From positions 992,001 through 1,056,000 of the forward strand of contig OY101116.1 of NCBI GenBank assembly GCA_956465555.1: DNA of 64,000 bases. The letters are read 5' to 3'. The position numbers and the translations under genes were made by a program. The first letter of the stretch is position 1, and each line of letters begins with the position of its first letter. Of the stretch, positions 31,487 through 40,782 are shown in pieces. The notes under the pieces were generated by a model that saw nothing but the letters and a program-made list of their open reading frames with translations, searched no databases and was not told where the DNA came from. This DNA comes from Nitzschia sp. pyKryTriq1. Taxonomy: Eukaryota > Bacillariophyta > Bacillariophyceae > Bacillariales > Bacillariaceae.

Positions 31487-34400
31487 ATGATTGTCGTGTT
31501 TGTGATTGACACGTCCCCCTCCATGAGGCTTCCGCTCTCTTCCGATCGATCTGGGGCCGGCGGCATGTCCCGACTTGACTTGGGAAAGATGGCAGTGGAA
31601 GATATCGTCCGTGGTCTCAACAAACGAGTGGCTGAGCACAATGCCTACCTCCAACTGCACCCTGCCAAGCATCCTTCTTTGCGGAACATGGGACTCGGCT
31701 TTAGCCCAAATGACGAGTTTCTACTTTTATCTACGGGGCGCCAGCATACACAACAGCCTGCTACTGCGGCTTGTGGGGCAGGTGGGCGTTTACTGGTGGG
31801 GTATGGGGACCATTTGCACGAACAGGCGACCGATAATCCAAGCGAACAACCCGTTCAGCATCCCTCCAATGTGGACAGTTTTCAGAAGGAACTCAAGACT
31901 CTCCAAGCTACCGACTGGGACCCCAGCAAAATGGGACCAAACAACAGACCCTTGGCTTTTCCAGAGGATGGAGGGGGAAGTGTAGGATTAAATACGGCTC
32001 TTTCCGTGGGACTACAAATGTTGTCGAGGTATCGATTGAGTTTTCGAGCAACCGAAAACTTTGGGATGGGAAGGCTGCCATCTCCTGCCGTATTGAACCC
32101 AAGTGGAGGTCCAGCGATCAACGCGCTTCAGCCCGCTTGTCTAATTCTTATCACCGATGGGGTTTGCTTGCGGTCGCCGCCAAGCGAGGGAGGGGGTTCG
32201 TTGCAGTTGCAGTACGGCAATATGCCACTGAGAGAGTTCTACCAGGAGCCCTTCCGATGGGATCAGCGTATCTTTTGCCTTGGAGTGGGTGGAAAGGAGA
32301 GTGAAACCTCAACACAGTTCCTCCATCCTCATCTTCGAGCCCTGTGTGAGGTCACTGGGGGTAGTCACATGATGCTGAGATCGTCGGGAATGCTAGCCCA
32401 GTCCACTGACTTTTTGCTCAAGCAAATCGCGCCTCCACGGCCCAGGGATCTCCCCGTCCCAGATCCCGTCCAATTGCAGGCCCCACATTCTCCCCTCGTC
32501 GGTGCATTGGGGACATTCGTAAGTGGAGGGCCGGTATGTAGCTTTCAGGCCCTCGAGGGAGATTTGGACACGGCGCAGGCACCTCTGAAACACCGAGCTC
32601 TGCTCTTGTACGTTCCTCACGAACAAGCCAACCCCCAGTCTTCTTCCTCATCTTCTGCAGGCGATGGGGATTCATCGTCAGACATAATATCGCAGCCACC
32701 GACTTGGTGTATACCAGAATCATTTTTCCCGAGCAAAACACTGGAAACGCTTCCACCTCGATCAGCGCAGCCAAATCTTTTGTTTTCGAGGTTTCCTGGA
32801 AGACTTGGCTCAAAGTCCTTTGATCCTTCTCTCATAATCAAAGCTCTCAATCGCCTCGATCAGCTGGTACTTTCGAATCGAAAACACGCTGGTCAAGCTT
32901 CAGGACAGGCGAACGCGTCGATTAAGTTGCTGAGCAGGGATGTCTATGTCTGCGAATGGATATCGACGGATGGAAAACCTGCCAAAGGGCCAACCAGTCC
33001 CATTAGTATGGATTACTTTCCCGTCGTGGTTCCTGGGGCAGCAAGACCGTCATTAGGGGAAGGAGAATTGAGCTATTTGAATATTGGTATACTCCATGTA
33101 CCATCTGGGACATCAACCTTGGCGTCGTTGAGTTCAGGGGTGAGAATATCCACACTGACACTTCTACCGCCAGAACCACACGTTTTACTTCCATTGCTCA
33201 TTCGGGCAGCAGAAGCGGAACATCGAGCACTCAAAAAGGTCACCGCCGCCGACACAAAGGAGTCGGGAGCTGGTCCATCTGTGAATCTCTTAAAAAAGCA
33301 AGCGATGGTATCCCGAAACGTTCACCTCGACGAACACTGGCGGAATGAATTTCGTGCGTACCTTTTTCGAATACCACCCTACTATCAGAACGCTCTTCGA
33401 CGAAGTCTTCGAAATGTCTTGCCTACCAGTGCAAACACGTTGTTGGACGGGACGGAAGGGGCGCTGGCTTCTCAGTGTTTTTCGAAGACCTGCTTGCAGA
33501 AAATCCGTAGTGCAGAGCAAGCCGCCAGGGAGAAGAACGAACACATTGAACGTCAGGAAGCAGAATTACGGCGGAAAGGCTCACAGATATTTGACGTTCC
33601 AATGAGAGCGGAGCAGCAACCTCAGCATACGAAGGCGCTACTGATCGGATATGGACAGTACGACCCAAGGTCTAGCACAGATAGTTACTTGGCAGCCTTG
33701 CGAGGAATGCCTGCGCCATGGCGTGTCGGAGTCGGGGGCAACAAATCTCTAGAATCCGAAGCACGAGATTCATCTCCAGTAAAATCAGCGAATGAGCCAG
33801 GATCGTACAAGGCCGTGGATGCTCTCGGGGATCTTCCTGCCGAGTGCCTTATGGCGTACTACGAATCAAGACGACGGTGGATTTTCGGGGGTTCAGGACT
33901 CACAACTCGAGGGCTTTTCGTCGAAGGCGTCCCGAATGATGGTTCCAACATGCAGCAATGTGGCGCGACAAGGGATGTCATGGATGTATCACTTTTATCA
34001 CTCGCTCGTGTCGGAGCCTCGCAAATGAACGCAACGACAACAGCTAAAATGGGAGAATACAGGGAGCGATTACTTTGGTCAAGGGCTCCAGTGGTTGGTT
34101 ATGGCTCCAATGACGCGACAGGAGTTTCAGCGACGACGGCCGCGGACGGGGGACCGAGGTGGTCAGTGGATGATGATGCCATGCCGATGACTTTTTTCAA
34201 CCCCAAAACAGGAGAATTCGCAGACTCGGTCCAAGCAAGGGTCCGATCACGCCTGATGGTCAACTTTGGAAATCCATATAAGGATAGACGGGCAGATTCG
34301 TTGATCCCAGAGGTTTATTTCAGCCAGAGTCCCTCTAGTAAGAAAGGACTCGACATTGATGATGACGCCATGCCGTTGACACCACCAGGCTCTCCTCCAC

Positions 34401-35182
34401 ACGATTCGTACTCTGCATCAGAGGGAGAAGGCGAAGCAGTTTTCGCCAATCCAATATCACGAGTTCGCAAGTCTCCGTCTCGGAATGATTCGGAAGAGAA
34501 GCTTTTAATGCCGCAGGTGAAAAGGCAGAAGACAGAGCCCGAAGCAGAGGACGATTCTACGGCCACATCGCAAGCTGAAGGTAACTCGGTTCCGAAACCG
34601 CCTCCGCCTAAACCTGACAAAAAGGAAGAAAGAAGCCAGCCGGAAGCCCCCAAACCGCCACCACCACCGAAGGCACCCCCCACCAGCGCTCCAGTGGCGC
34701 CACCACCTCGCCCTCCTCCGAAAGCAGCCCCACCAGCCAAAACACCAATGCCGCCTACCGGAACTGCGAAAGGCCCACCCCCTCCCAAGCCGCCTTCGAA
34801 GGGAATACCACGAAAAGGTTCCATCGGAGAACGGCCTCCTGCTCCACCCAGCCGACCCAATCCGCCTCCACCCAAGCCTCCACAACTCCAACGGAATACT
34901 TCTGGAGGGTCGTCGTCCTCTCAACCTGCTGTACCTTTACCTGTGGCCGTACCTGTGGCTGCACCTGCACCTGCAGTACCTGCGACTGTACCTCTACCTG
35001 CGACTGCGGATGCCAGCAAGCCTCCGCCGCCGCCGTCCGAGGTGGACATGTCAAGTCCTGACAAGAAACCCGAGGTGGATTTACCTCCAGGTTGGATGAC
35101 AGTTTGGTCGAAGAGTCAACAACGCTGGTACTTCTTTTGCACAAAAAGCAACAAGAGTGTATGGCAGTGGCCGCCTCCTTGA
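31487..35182 (+). CDS. INTS6: Integrator complex subunit 6 (vWA domain) with a C-terminal WW domain
   Basis: A subunit of Integrator, the nuclear complex that cleaves nascent snRNAs and attenuates RNA polymerase II transcripts; INTS6 recruits the PP2A phosphatase. 1,231 residues, no intron. The start M-I-V-V-F-V-I-D-T-S-P-S-M places the vWA MIDAS D-T-S-P-S at residues 8-12. Diagnostic INTS6 segments follow: E-P-F-R-W-D-Q-R-I-F-C-L (~254), L-C-E-V-T-G-G-S (~290), W-C-I-P-E-S-F-F-P-S-K-T-L-E-T-L-P-P-R (~405), L-L-P-L-L-I-R (~565) and F-R-I-P-P-Y-Y-Q-N-A-L (~625). Residues ~1020-1190 are a Pro-rich disordered region (P-P-P-P-K-A-P-P). Residues 1199-1229 form a WW domain (L-P-P-G-W...Y-F-F...S-V-W-Q-W-P), which I do not know from animal INTS6. 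An ATG-less extension upstream is ignored. It ends 53 bp from RPC82, tail to tail. Confidence 0.88.
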   Translation: MIVVFVIDTSPSMRLPLSSDRSGAGGMSRLDLGKMAVEDIVRGLNKRVAEHNAYLQLHPAKHPSLRNMGLGFSPNDEFLLLSTGRQHTQQPATAACGAGGRLLVGYGDHLHEQATDNPSEQPVQHPSNVDSFQKELKTLQATDWDPSKMGPNNRPLAFPEDGGGSVGLNTALSVGLQMLSRYRLSFRATENFGMGRLPSPAVLNPSGGPAINALQPACLILITDGVCLRSPPSEGGGSLQLQYGNMPLREFYQEPFRWDQRIFCLGVGGKESETSTQFLHPHLRALCEVTGGSHMMLRSSGMLAQSTDFLLKQIAPPRPRDLPVPDPVQLQAPHSPLVGALGTFVSGGPVCSFQALEGDLDTAQAPLKHRALLLYVPHEQANPQSSSSSSAGDGDSSSDIISQPPTWCIPESFFPSKTLETLPPRSAQPNLLFSRFPGRLGSKSFDPSLIIKALNRLDQLVLSNRKHAGQASGQANASIKLLSRDVYVCEWISTDGKPAKGPTSPISMDYFPVVVPGAARPSLGEGELSYLNIGILHVPSGTSTLASLSSGVRISTLTLLPPEPHVLLPLLIRAAEAEHRALKKVTAADTKESGAGPSVNLLKKQAMVSRNVHLDEHWRNEFRAYLFRIPPYYQNALRRSLRNVLPTSANTLLDGTEGALASQCFSKTCLQKIRSAEQAAREKNEHIERQEAELRRKGSQIFDVPMRAEQQPQHTKALLIGYGQYDPRSSTDSYLAALRGMPAPWRVGVGGNKSLESEARDSSPVKSANEPGSYKAVDALGDLPAECLMAYYESRRRWIFGGSGLTTRGLFVEGVPNDGSNMQQCGATRDVMDVSLLSLARVGASQMNATTTAKMGEYRERLLWSRAPVVGYGSNDATGVSATTAADGGPRWSVDDDAMPMTFFNPKTGEFADSVQARVRSRLMVNFGNPYKDRRADSLIPEVYFSQSPSSKKGLDIDDDAMPLTPPGSPPHDSYSASEGEGEAVFANPISRVRKSPSRNDSEEKLLMPQVKRQKTEPEAEDDSTATSQAEGNSVPKPPPPKPDKKEERSQPEAPKPPPPPKAPPTSAPVAPPPRPPPKAAPPAKTPMPPTGTAKGPPPPKPPSKGIPRKGSIGERPPAPPSRPNPPPPKPPQLQRNTSGGSSSSQPAVPLPVAVPVAAPAPAVPATVPLPATADASKPPPPPSEVDMSSPDKKPEVDLPPGWMTVWSKSQQRWYFFCTKSNKSVWQWPPP

Positions 35183-35235
35183 CTGGTGTAGTATATCCTT
35201 CCTAAAAAAGCTATTGCTGCAAGACCTGCGTTGCT

Positions 35236-37053
35236 CTAATAGTCTTTTAGAACCATCAAGGTCTCGTCTAGCTGCAATGCGGCAATGTCTAGCCGTTCCA
35301 GACCCTGGCAGAATCGCGTGTAGTTGACCTTATCGGCCTCATTTTCGTTCTCGTCAATTGCACCAGCTTCTTTTGCTCGTTCGATCCAATCTTTGCCAAC
35401 TTCGACTTCGTGCTGTCGACGCAGTCTCATATGCAGCAAGGCAGTGCAGACATTATCCGTTGCATGGCGTAAACTCTTGGCCCGGGAAGTTGACCACAAG
35501 TAGAACATACTTGCAGGATTGTGTTGTTTCCCCTGATTCAAGTTGAAAAGATCAATAAAATTATCCCTATACAATCGATGCAACACTTCTCTCGTGTCCT
35601 TGGCCGGCACCATGGCAGCCTCGGCGATAGCATCAGACTCCATATGGCCTTTGAAACGTAGAATAGCGCAAATACGAGCCGCCACTTCTCCATGGCCGTC
35701 ACTGATGATTTGATGAATGATTCGATCTTGTAAGTAGTCAACCAATTTGTTGGCTACAATGTGGAACTTGGACTGCCCAGGCTGTCCATCTGCGACTTCA
35801 ACTTCTTCCACTACCGGTGGATTGGTACAGCTGCAAAGATCTTTCAATGCCCGCGACAAGTTCGGAATCATCCCACCAATTTTCTTCTCAAAGAGTTGCT
35901 GGACTGCCTTTGGCAGATATCGCGTAATATCTTCGGGATGAAAGTAATTCAGTGCTTCAAAATCATGAAGTTGGTGCTGGGCAGACGCGTGTCGTTTGTA
36001 GGCCGCCAGTTTAAGTGCAGCCGTGACGATACTTCCGGCCGATTGAACTTTCGGACCATACCGTTCGGCCACGAGCCAACCGAGGGAGACGGCCCGAAAG
36101 GAATAATGAAACATCTGGATATTTACTTGCCAAACAGCATCACGCGGCAAGATTTTGTAAGGACCGCTCTGTAACAAGGCCACTACGGCGGGATCATCCG
36201 TTTCATCAAAGGCACTAGCTTCGCTCGAGGTGGATTGTGTGCGACGTTTCTTCGCTGGAGGTGGCTCAGTCTCTCCATCCTTGCCAGTCCATTCAAATTC
36301 CGGATCCTCATCGTTTTCGTCTACGATTTCGGGTACTTGATGAATGAACCCTCCTGCTACAAGGCGTCGAAAGCTCTCCAACACGGCCTGACGATTTGTG
36401 TACCGACTGCTATCTGCCGTAACATTGTTGGAAGATTCTCGTAGCTGCTGAAGTCGCTCTACTGTAGAAACAATGGCATCCACCGTTGTCATTCGTCCCT
36501 GTACTAACAGCTCCTCGACAAGAGTCGCCGCCGTTTCATCGAGTGCCTTTTTCGTGTACTCCACAAAACGAGGATACCGCGGGATTATCCGTGCTCGGTC
36601 CGGATCCAACTGATAGTGATAGACAGTTCTTCTGCGCTTTCCACTGGTGCCGGACGCGACGTCTACTATAGACTTGGTCACAGTGACAATGGAGTGTTGA
36701 ATCAATACTAGCAAGGCTGCTCGAACGGCAGGAGTAGAGGGTCCATCGCGAGAGGACGCTGTCTTCAAATGGCTGACCCGAATGATTTCCTGTCGTTCCT
36801 TGGTGCGGCTGTGTACTTTAGAACTGGTGGCGGCATTGCCCATCATTGACTTTTTATGGGATTTCGTGTGTATCATGTTAAGAATTTGCGCCATGGTGGA
36901 GGACCCTCCCCGGGCTTGCAGACCATCGGCTACCAGCTGAACCATGGGGCCGAAGAAATCAAGAATGGCGTTGGACCCCAAACTTACGGGCGGATCATGA
37001 GATATCGAAGAAAGAGGCGACGTATTCACAAACCTAGCAAAGGGATTCGTCAT
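35236..37053 (-). CDS. RPC82: RNA polymerase III subunit C82 (RPC3/POLR3C)
   Basis: A subunit of the Pol III C82-C34-C31 initiation subcomplex, which helps open promoters of tRNA and 5S genes. 605 residues, single exon. It shows the family's string of winged-helix segments: F-F-G-P-M-V-Q-L-V-A-D-G-L near residue 33, then V-R-A-A-L-L-V-L-I-Q-H-S-I-V (~110), Y-P-R-F-V-E-Y-T-K-K-A-L (~155), V-E-E-L-L-V-Q-G-R-M-T (~175), and a C-terminal winged helix with A-R-I-C-A-I-L-R-F-K-G-H and E-V-L-H-R-L-Y-R-D-N-F-I (~480-500). The acidic R-R-T-Q-S-T loop near 270 is disordered. Divergent from the GDPFF-repeat gene. Confidence 0.88.
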   Translation of the reverse strand: MTNPFARFVNTSPLSSISHDPPVSLGSNAILDFFGPMVQLVADGLQARGGSSTMAQILNMIHTKSHKKSMMGNAATSSKVHSRTKERQEIIRVSHLKTASSRDGPSTPAVRAALLVLIQHSIVTVTKSIVDVASGTSGKRRRTVYHYQLDPDRARIIPRYPRFVEYTKKALDETAATLVEELLVQGRMTTVDAIVSTVERLQQLRESSNNVTADSSRYTNRQAVLESFRRLVAGGFIHQVPEIVDENDEDPEFEWTGKDGETEPPPAKKRRTQSTSSEASAFDETDDPAVVALLQSGPYKILPRDAVWQVNIQMFHYSFRAVSLGWLVAERYGPKVQSAGSIVTAALKLAAYKRHASAQHQLHDFEALNYFHPEDITRYLPKAVQQLFEKKIGGMIPNLSRALKDLCSCTNPPVVEEVEVADGQPGQSKFHIVANKLVDYLQDRIIHQIISDGHGEVAARICAILRFKGHMESDAIAEAAMVPAKDTREVLHRLYRDNFIDLFNLNQGKQHNPASMFYLWSTSRAKSLRHATDNVCTALLHMRLRRQHEVEVGKDWIERAKEAGAIDENENEADKVNYTRFCQGLERLDIAALQLDETLMVLKDY

Positions 37054-37487
37054 AGTGGTAGCTATTTCTGATGGAAAATGAATGACCTATGGCATAGAAA
37101 GTGTCATGGGTCATGGTTCATGGTCAAACGTCAAACGTAAAATAATAATGTAAAATATTTTTTTGTGGCGCAATATCGCAGCTTCACATCACGGAAGACG
37201 TACGAACGTGAAATCTTGTCGTTTTGAGTTTTGATGCGTGTTGCGCCCGCGCGCCGCGCGGGCTGGAGACCCATAAGTACCGGTATGCACAAGTACAGTA
37301 CTGGTAATAGCTTGTAGTCTACCCGGCCGACCCTGTGGTAAGTGCAACTTGGGGAACCTGAGACTGGTGCGAGGAGGAGGAGGAGGAGGAGTCGAGGCAA
37401 GAAAAGCAGTGAAGAAGAAGTAGTAGTGGTGTTGCATGTTGCTCCCTTGTACCATTACGCACATCCTCCTCACTCACCAAAATTCTC
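37054..37487. promoter_or_regulatory. Divergent promoter region (RPC82 / GDPFF-repeat gene)
   Basis: 434 bp between divergent start codons. It contains a GTACCGGTA-type patch at about 37277-37305 and a GGA/GAG triplet run at 37371-37392. No gene is seen. The regulatory role is inferred from position. Confidence 0.4.
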
Positions 37488-38684
37488 ATGAAGTTTCGGG
37501 AAGAGCCGATGATGAAATTGCTGTTTTCGCAGCTCGTGCCACTTCTCCTGTTGTTCGTTGCGCACCGAACGACGGCCTTTGGCGGACTATCCGCCTGGCC
37601 AAATACATTTTTTCAGCGCAAGTGGAAGCTTCGAAAATCCAACAATGAAGATGCAGATTTCTCCAATCGAATAAATGAAATCGAAACAATCGGGGGTGAT
37701 CCCTTCTTTTTGAGCGACGACGACAATGACAGCAGAACAATCACATCTGCGGAGGGGTTGTCCAGAGAGGATACGGGAAGTGCGATTGATTCCTTCAGAG
37801 TCGACGAGATCGAAGCAATGGGCGGCGATCCTTTTTTTCTAGCAGACGACAATATGGAGAGTGAGGAGGAAATCGATACTGTGGAAAGCGATGAGCTCTC
37901 ACCACTCGAACTGCTTTCGCAAATGTCATTATTGGCCTCAAATAGCGGTTCTGGGGCTACGAGTATCTTACAGGAGTTGGACGAGAAAGCATCTAAGCCC
38001 ACCGCCTCGAATAAGGACGGTGAAAATGTAGTAGGTGAAATTCTTGCGCTAAGAGGTGATCCCTTCTTTCGTTCTGAAAGGGGTGATGATCTTAGTGAGA
38101 ATAGGATGGTGGTGGACGATAGAAGTGAGGATAACGCATACGATGAAATTCTGGCATCGGGTGGGGATCCGTTCTTTCTTCAGGACGATAGTTATGCCTC
38201 TTCCCAGATCAATAAGCAGAAGGACCGAGCAACGCCAGAAAACAGCCACACAGATCAAGAAGAGAACGATCTGTCACCGATGGAGATACTTTCAAAAATG
38301 ACCTCCCTATCAGCAAATCAAAACAGTGGTGATGCCAGGGGAATCCTCCAAGAGTTGCTGGCAAGAGCTGATTCTAGCCATGACGATACTTCTCTTTCAG
38401 AGGTAGATCTTTTGGAAGACGTTGAAGCCATCGGAGGTGACCCATTTTTCTTGGACATATCAGAAAGAGATGAATGTCCAAAGGAGGAGACCTCTGAGTC
38501 AAGCGCACGCCTAGTACTAGCAGTGCCCGAATCATCTACCGGTAGCATTCAAAGTGGCGGTAGGTACGTCACAGACGGGCAAGGCCCCATCCCCCAAATC
38601 GCAAAGGATAAGAAATTGGAAGACGGCCATGATTGGAACTGGGATGGCACCATAGATGAAGACGCGCATTTTGATCTAGCGTAA
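37488..38684 (+). CDS. Plastid-targeted acidic protein with five G-D-P-F-F motifs
   Basis: 398 residues, no intron, family not recognised. The N-terminus has a signal peptide (M-M-K-L-L-F-S-Q-L-V-P-L-L-L-L-F-V-A) ending T-T-A-F-G-G-L, a diatom ASAF-type plastid site with the essential Phe. The mature part is acidic, Ser-rich and apparently disordered except for two repeated modules. The short module is (E/D)-(I/V)-x-A-x-G-G-D-P-F-F-L, with G-D-P-F-F at residues 70-74, 113-117, 190-194, 226-230 and 317-321. The longer one, L-S-P-(L/M)-E-(L/I)-L-S-(Q/K)-M...I-L-Q-E-L, occurs at about 137-164 and 262-290 and looks like an amphipathic helix. The order short-short-long is repeated twice, then a final short module, showing an internal duplication of about 110-120 residues. 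The regular short motifs in a disordered chain suggest a multivalent binder inside the plastid; the partner is unknown. Confidence 0.82.
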   Translation: MKFREEPMMKLLFSQLVPLLLLFVAHRTTAFGGLSAWPNTFFQRKWKLRKSNNEDADFSNRINEIETIGGDPFFLSDDDNDSRTITSAEGLSREDTGSAIDSFRVDEIEAMGGDPFFLADDNMESEEEIDTVESDELSPLELLSQMSLLASNSGSGATSILQELDEKASKPTASNKDGENVVGEILALRGDPFFRSERGDDLSENRMVVDDRSEDNAYDEILASGGDPFFLQDDSYASSQINKQKDRATPENSHTDQEENDLSPMEILSKMTSLSANQNSGDARGILQELLARADSSHDDTSLSEVDLLEDVEAIGGDPFFLDISERDECPKEETSESSARLVLAVPESSTGSIQSGGRYVTDGQGPIPQIAKDKKLEDGHDWNWDGTIDEDAHFDLA

Positions 38685-39631
38685 AGGAGAGAGTACCCGG
38701 TACATACTGCAAAACAGAGCAAGTCTCTATAATCATCTGCTGTACTGCTACTAGACTACAGTACTAGTAGATCTATGGAGTTTTTGTCTTTCATAACGTG
38801 TAGGATATACGTCCGTCCGTCAGTCATGCTGAGTCCAAGCGAAAGGACATACAGTTAGTAGTCACCTTGGATCCATGTTCCGATCAGCGATGATCGATAC
38901 CAGCACGACAGCACCTGTCATCCTATTGTATGATAGTCGCCCTCTCACACTTTTGGCATATTCATTGCCCTATTGCAAGTTCTAATCCACCACAAAGCCA
39001 CTCTGAAACTGAGAAAGACCAGGTTCCTACCATTAAGGGCACACACGATTTGGCGGGATTTTGCCTCAAGGACTTGACAAATGTAGAAACTAAAGGCAAT
39101 GCCAGTTATCTGAAGCTGACGGGATATGCTATACTAATAGCTAGTGGTAGTTCACAGTAGTAACAATACAGCTAACCTTACAAGGATAACAGAAAGTGTG
39201 ATACGACAGGCGGACACGGTCCCTTCTCTCTCATACAGTAGTACGGATGACCGTTTCATCCTTTCTCCACGAGAGTGGTGGCCATGGTTCGTCCGATATC
39301 CTTCTGACGTCACTATTGTTCTAACGTACTACGTACACACGTCTACTGCACATACTGTAATATTTCTTAATTCGGTACCACGGTACTTTGAACTTCTGGT
39401 AGGGCGCTCACGCACTTCTGGTTGTCTCGCGAGGACATCGATAGCCCGGTAGACAAGTACATACTCATGTATTGTATGTAATGTACTTGTACAGTACAGG
39501 TACAGGTACAGGCGGTGGGTCTGGCGGGCGGGGGTACAAGTAAGAGTCAGCATTGCGTGTCGCCCCGCCCCCCGCCCTCTGTCTACTACTAGGGTCTACT
39601 GGTAATGGTACGAGTACTACTAGTAGTATGA
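38685..39631. other. Intergenic region between the GDPFF-repeat gene and the Lys/Asp-repeat gene
   Basis: About 950 bp without a supportable gene. GTAC-rich patches occur near 38700 and 39460-39510. An upstream exon with the start codon of the next gene may lie here but could not be placed. Confidence 0.4.
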
Positions 39632-40215
39632 AGAAGAAGAAGTGTCCAAGACCAAGAAGAAGTTGAAGAAGAAGAATCCTCCTCCTCCTCCTGCTAGTGC
39701 CGATGCTGATGATGATGATGAAGATGATGATGAAGAAGAAAAAGAAGAAGAAGCGCCCAAGACCAAGAAGAAGTTGAAGAAGAAGAAGAATCCTCCTCCG
39801 CCTGCTAGTGCCGATGCTGATGCTGATGATGATGATGATGATGAAGACGTAAATGAAGAAGAAGCGCCCAAGAAGAAGTTGAAGAAGAATCCTCCTGCTA
39901 GTGACGACGATGATGATGTTCCTACTCCTCATGATGATGATGATGAGGGTGAGGCCAAGGTGAGTTGTCGACTAGCGTGAAACAGTCTGTTTCCTCCAGA
40001 CTGTTTCTCACAACATCGAATTATTGCAACAGAACAACATGGATGAGGATGGTGCTGATGATGGCCCTCGCCTCTGGTGCACTACCCTCACAGGGCATCC
40101 ATGCAAGGCTGGGATGAAATTGAAGGATTATTGTGCTATGCACTCTTCCCAACGTGTCAAGGCCAAGAGTAGCTGGGAATTATCTGATTTTTCTATTGAA
40201 TTTTCTGATTCCTAA
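39632..40215 (+). CDS. Small Lys/Asp-repeat protein with a C-terminal Cys/His finger (start uncertain)
   Basis: Two joined exons: about 39632-39959 and 40033-40215, intron 73 bp (GTGAGT...CAACAG, phase 0). The first exon holds three diverging copies of a unit: K-T-K-K-K-L-K-K-K, then N-P-P-P-P, then A-S-A-D-A-D and a D/E run. The second exon encodes W-C-T-T-L-T-G-H-P-C-K-A-G...Y-C-A-M-H-S-S, a C-x6-7-C...C-x2-H pattern like the small DUF5763-type zinc finger. A basic-then-acidic repeat with a finger suggests a nucleic-acid or chromatin-associated protein, but no function is known. No in-frame ATG exists in the first exon before an upstream stop, so a further 5' exon or a non-ATG start is needed. 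It lies on the same strand as, and 567 bp before, the SLC4-like gene. Confidence 0.6.
39980..40006 (+). other. Perfect 10-bp hairpin inside the intron of the Lys/Asp-repeat gene
   Basis: AAACAGTCTG (39980-39989) pairs with CAGACTGTTT (39997-40006) around a 7-base loop. Outer bases GTG and CAC, and further out GTTGT and ACAAC, can extend the stem with small bulges. It sits centrally in the 73-base intron and could bring the splice sites together. Confidence 0.6.
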
Positions 40216-40782
40216 TTCCTGATTGGTGAGTGTGCCGGGCGGTCGGAGTACCACTGTTTAGTCGGAGTAGGCCAGGACGAGTTGGTTTGAACAGGACCGG
40301 GCCGGCTACAAAAAGGTGGCATTGAGGGGCTCGTCACTCGCTTCATTACGAGAACTCTTTTCTCGCCTGGGGCATATCTAATCATCATGAATTGATGGAT
40401 ACATCATCATTTTTTACGATTACAGACAGTTAGAAGTACGGGTAGAGTGCAGCAACGACGAAAATCGTATGTATGTAGTAGCTCCATAGCGAGAAGACCG
40501 CGAAGGAATGATATAAAAGGGCTATAATATTCAATTGTCAATCTCGGAAGCCGAACAATCGAATGAGGAAACCTCAAGTTCATTCGAAACAAGGAGTAGG
40601 AAATGTTGTGACGACAGTTTCTTGAGTTTCTTGAAGAATACGAGTACCAGCTACCAAGACACTGTCCATCTCGAACAATTTTTCCTGCCTGTCATGGTTT
40701 CCCGCCACTTGTTCATAAACTAAGAAGCAAAAAAGGTCGACAAACACCTCTCCTAAAAAAAGCGCTGTGGATCAATATTGCC
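40216..40782. other. Intergenic region upstream of the SLC4-like gene
   Basis: 567 bp; no gene seen. It begins with a GC-rich stretch (40230-40310) and becomes AT-rich toward the transporter start. Presumably it holds the 3' UTR of the upstream gene and the transporter promoter. Confidence 0.4.

Noticed and set aside
37488-38684. Identification as the known diatom pyrenoid linker PYCO1
   Set aside because: The K-W-S-P-type sticker of that protein is absent; here the repeated motif is G-D-P-F-F. Only the general layout is shared.
39465-39932. Minus-strand frame opposite the Lys/Asp repeat
   Set aside because: Its Phe/Ile/Ser runs are just the reverse complement of GAA/GAT repeats.
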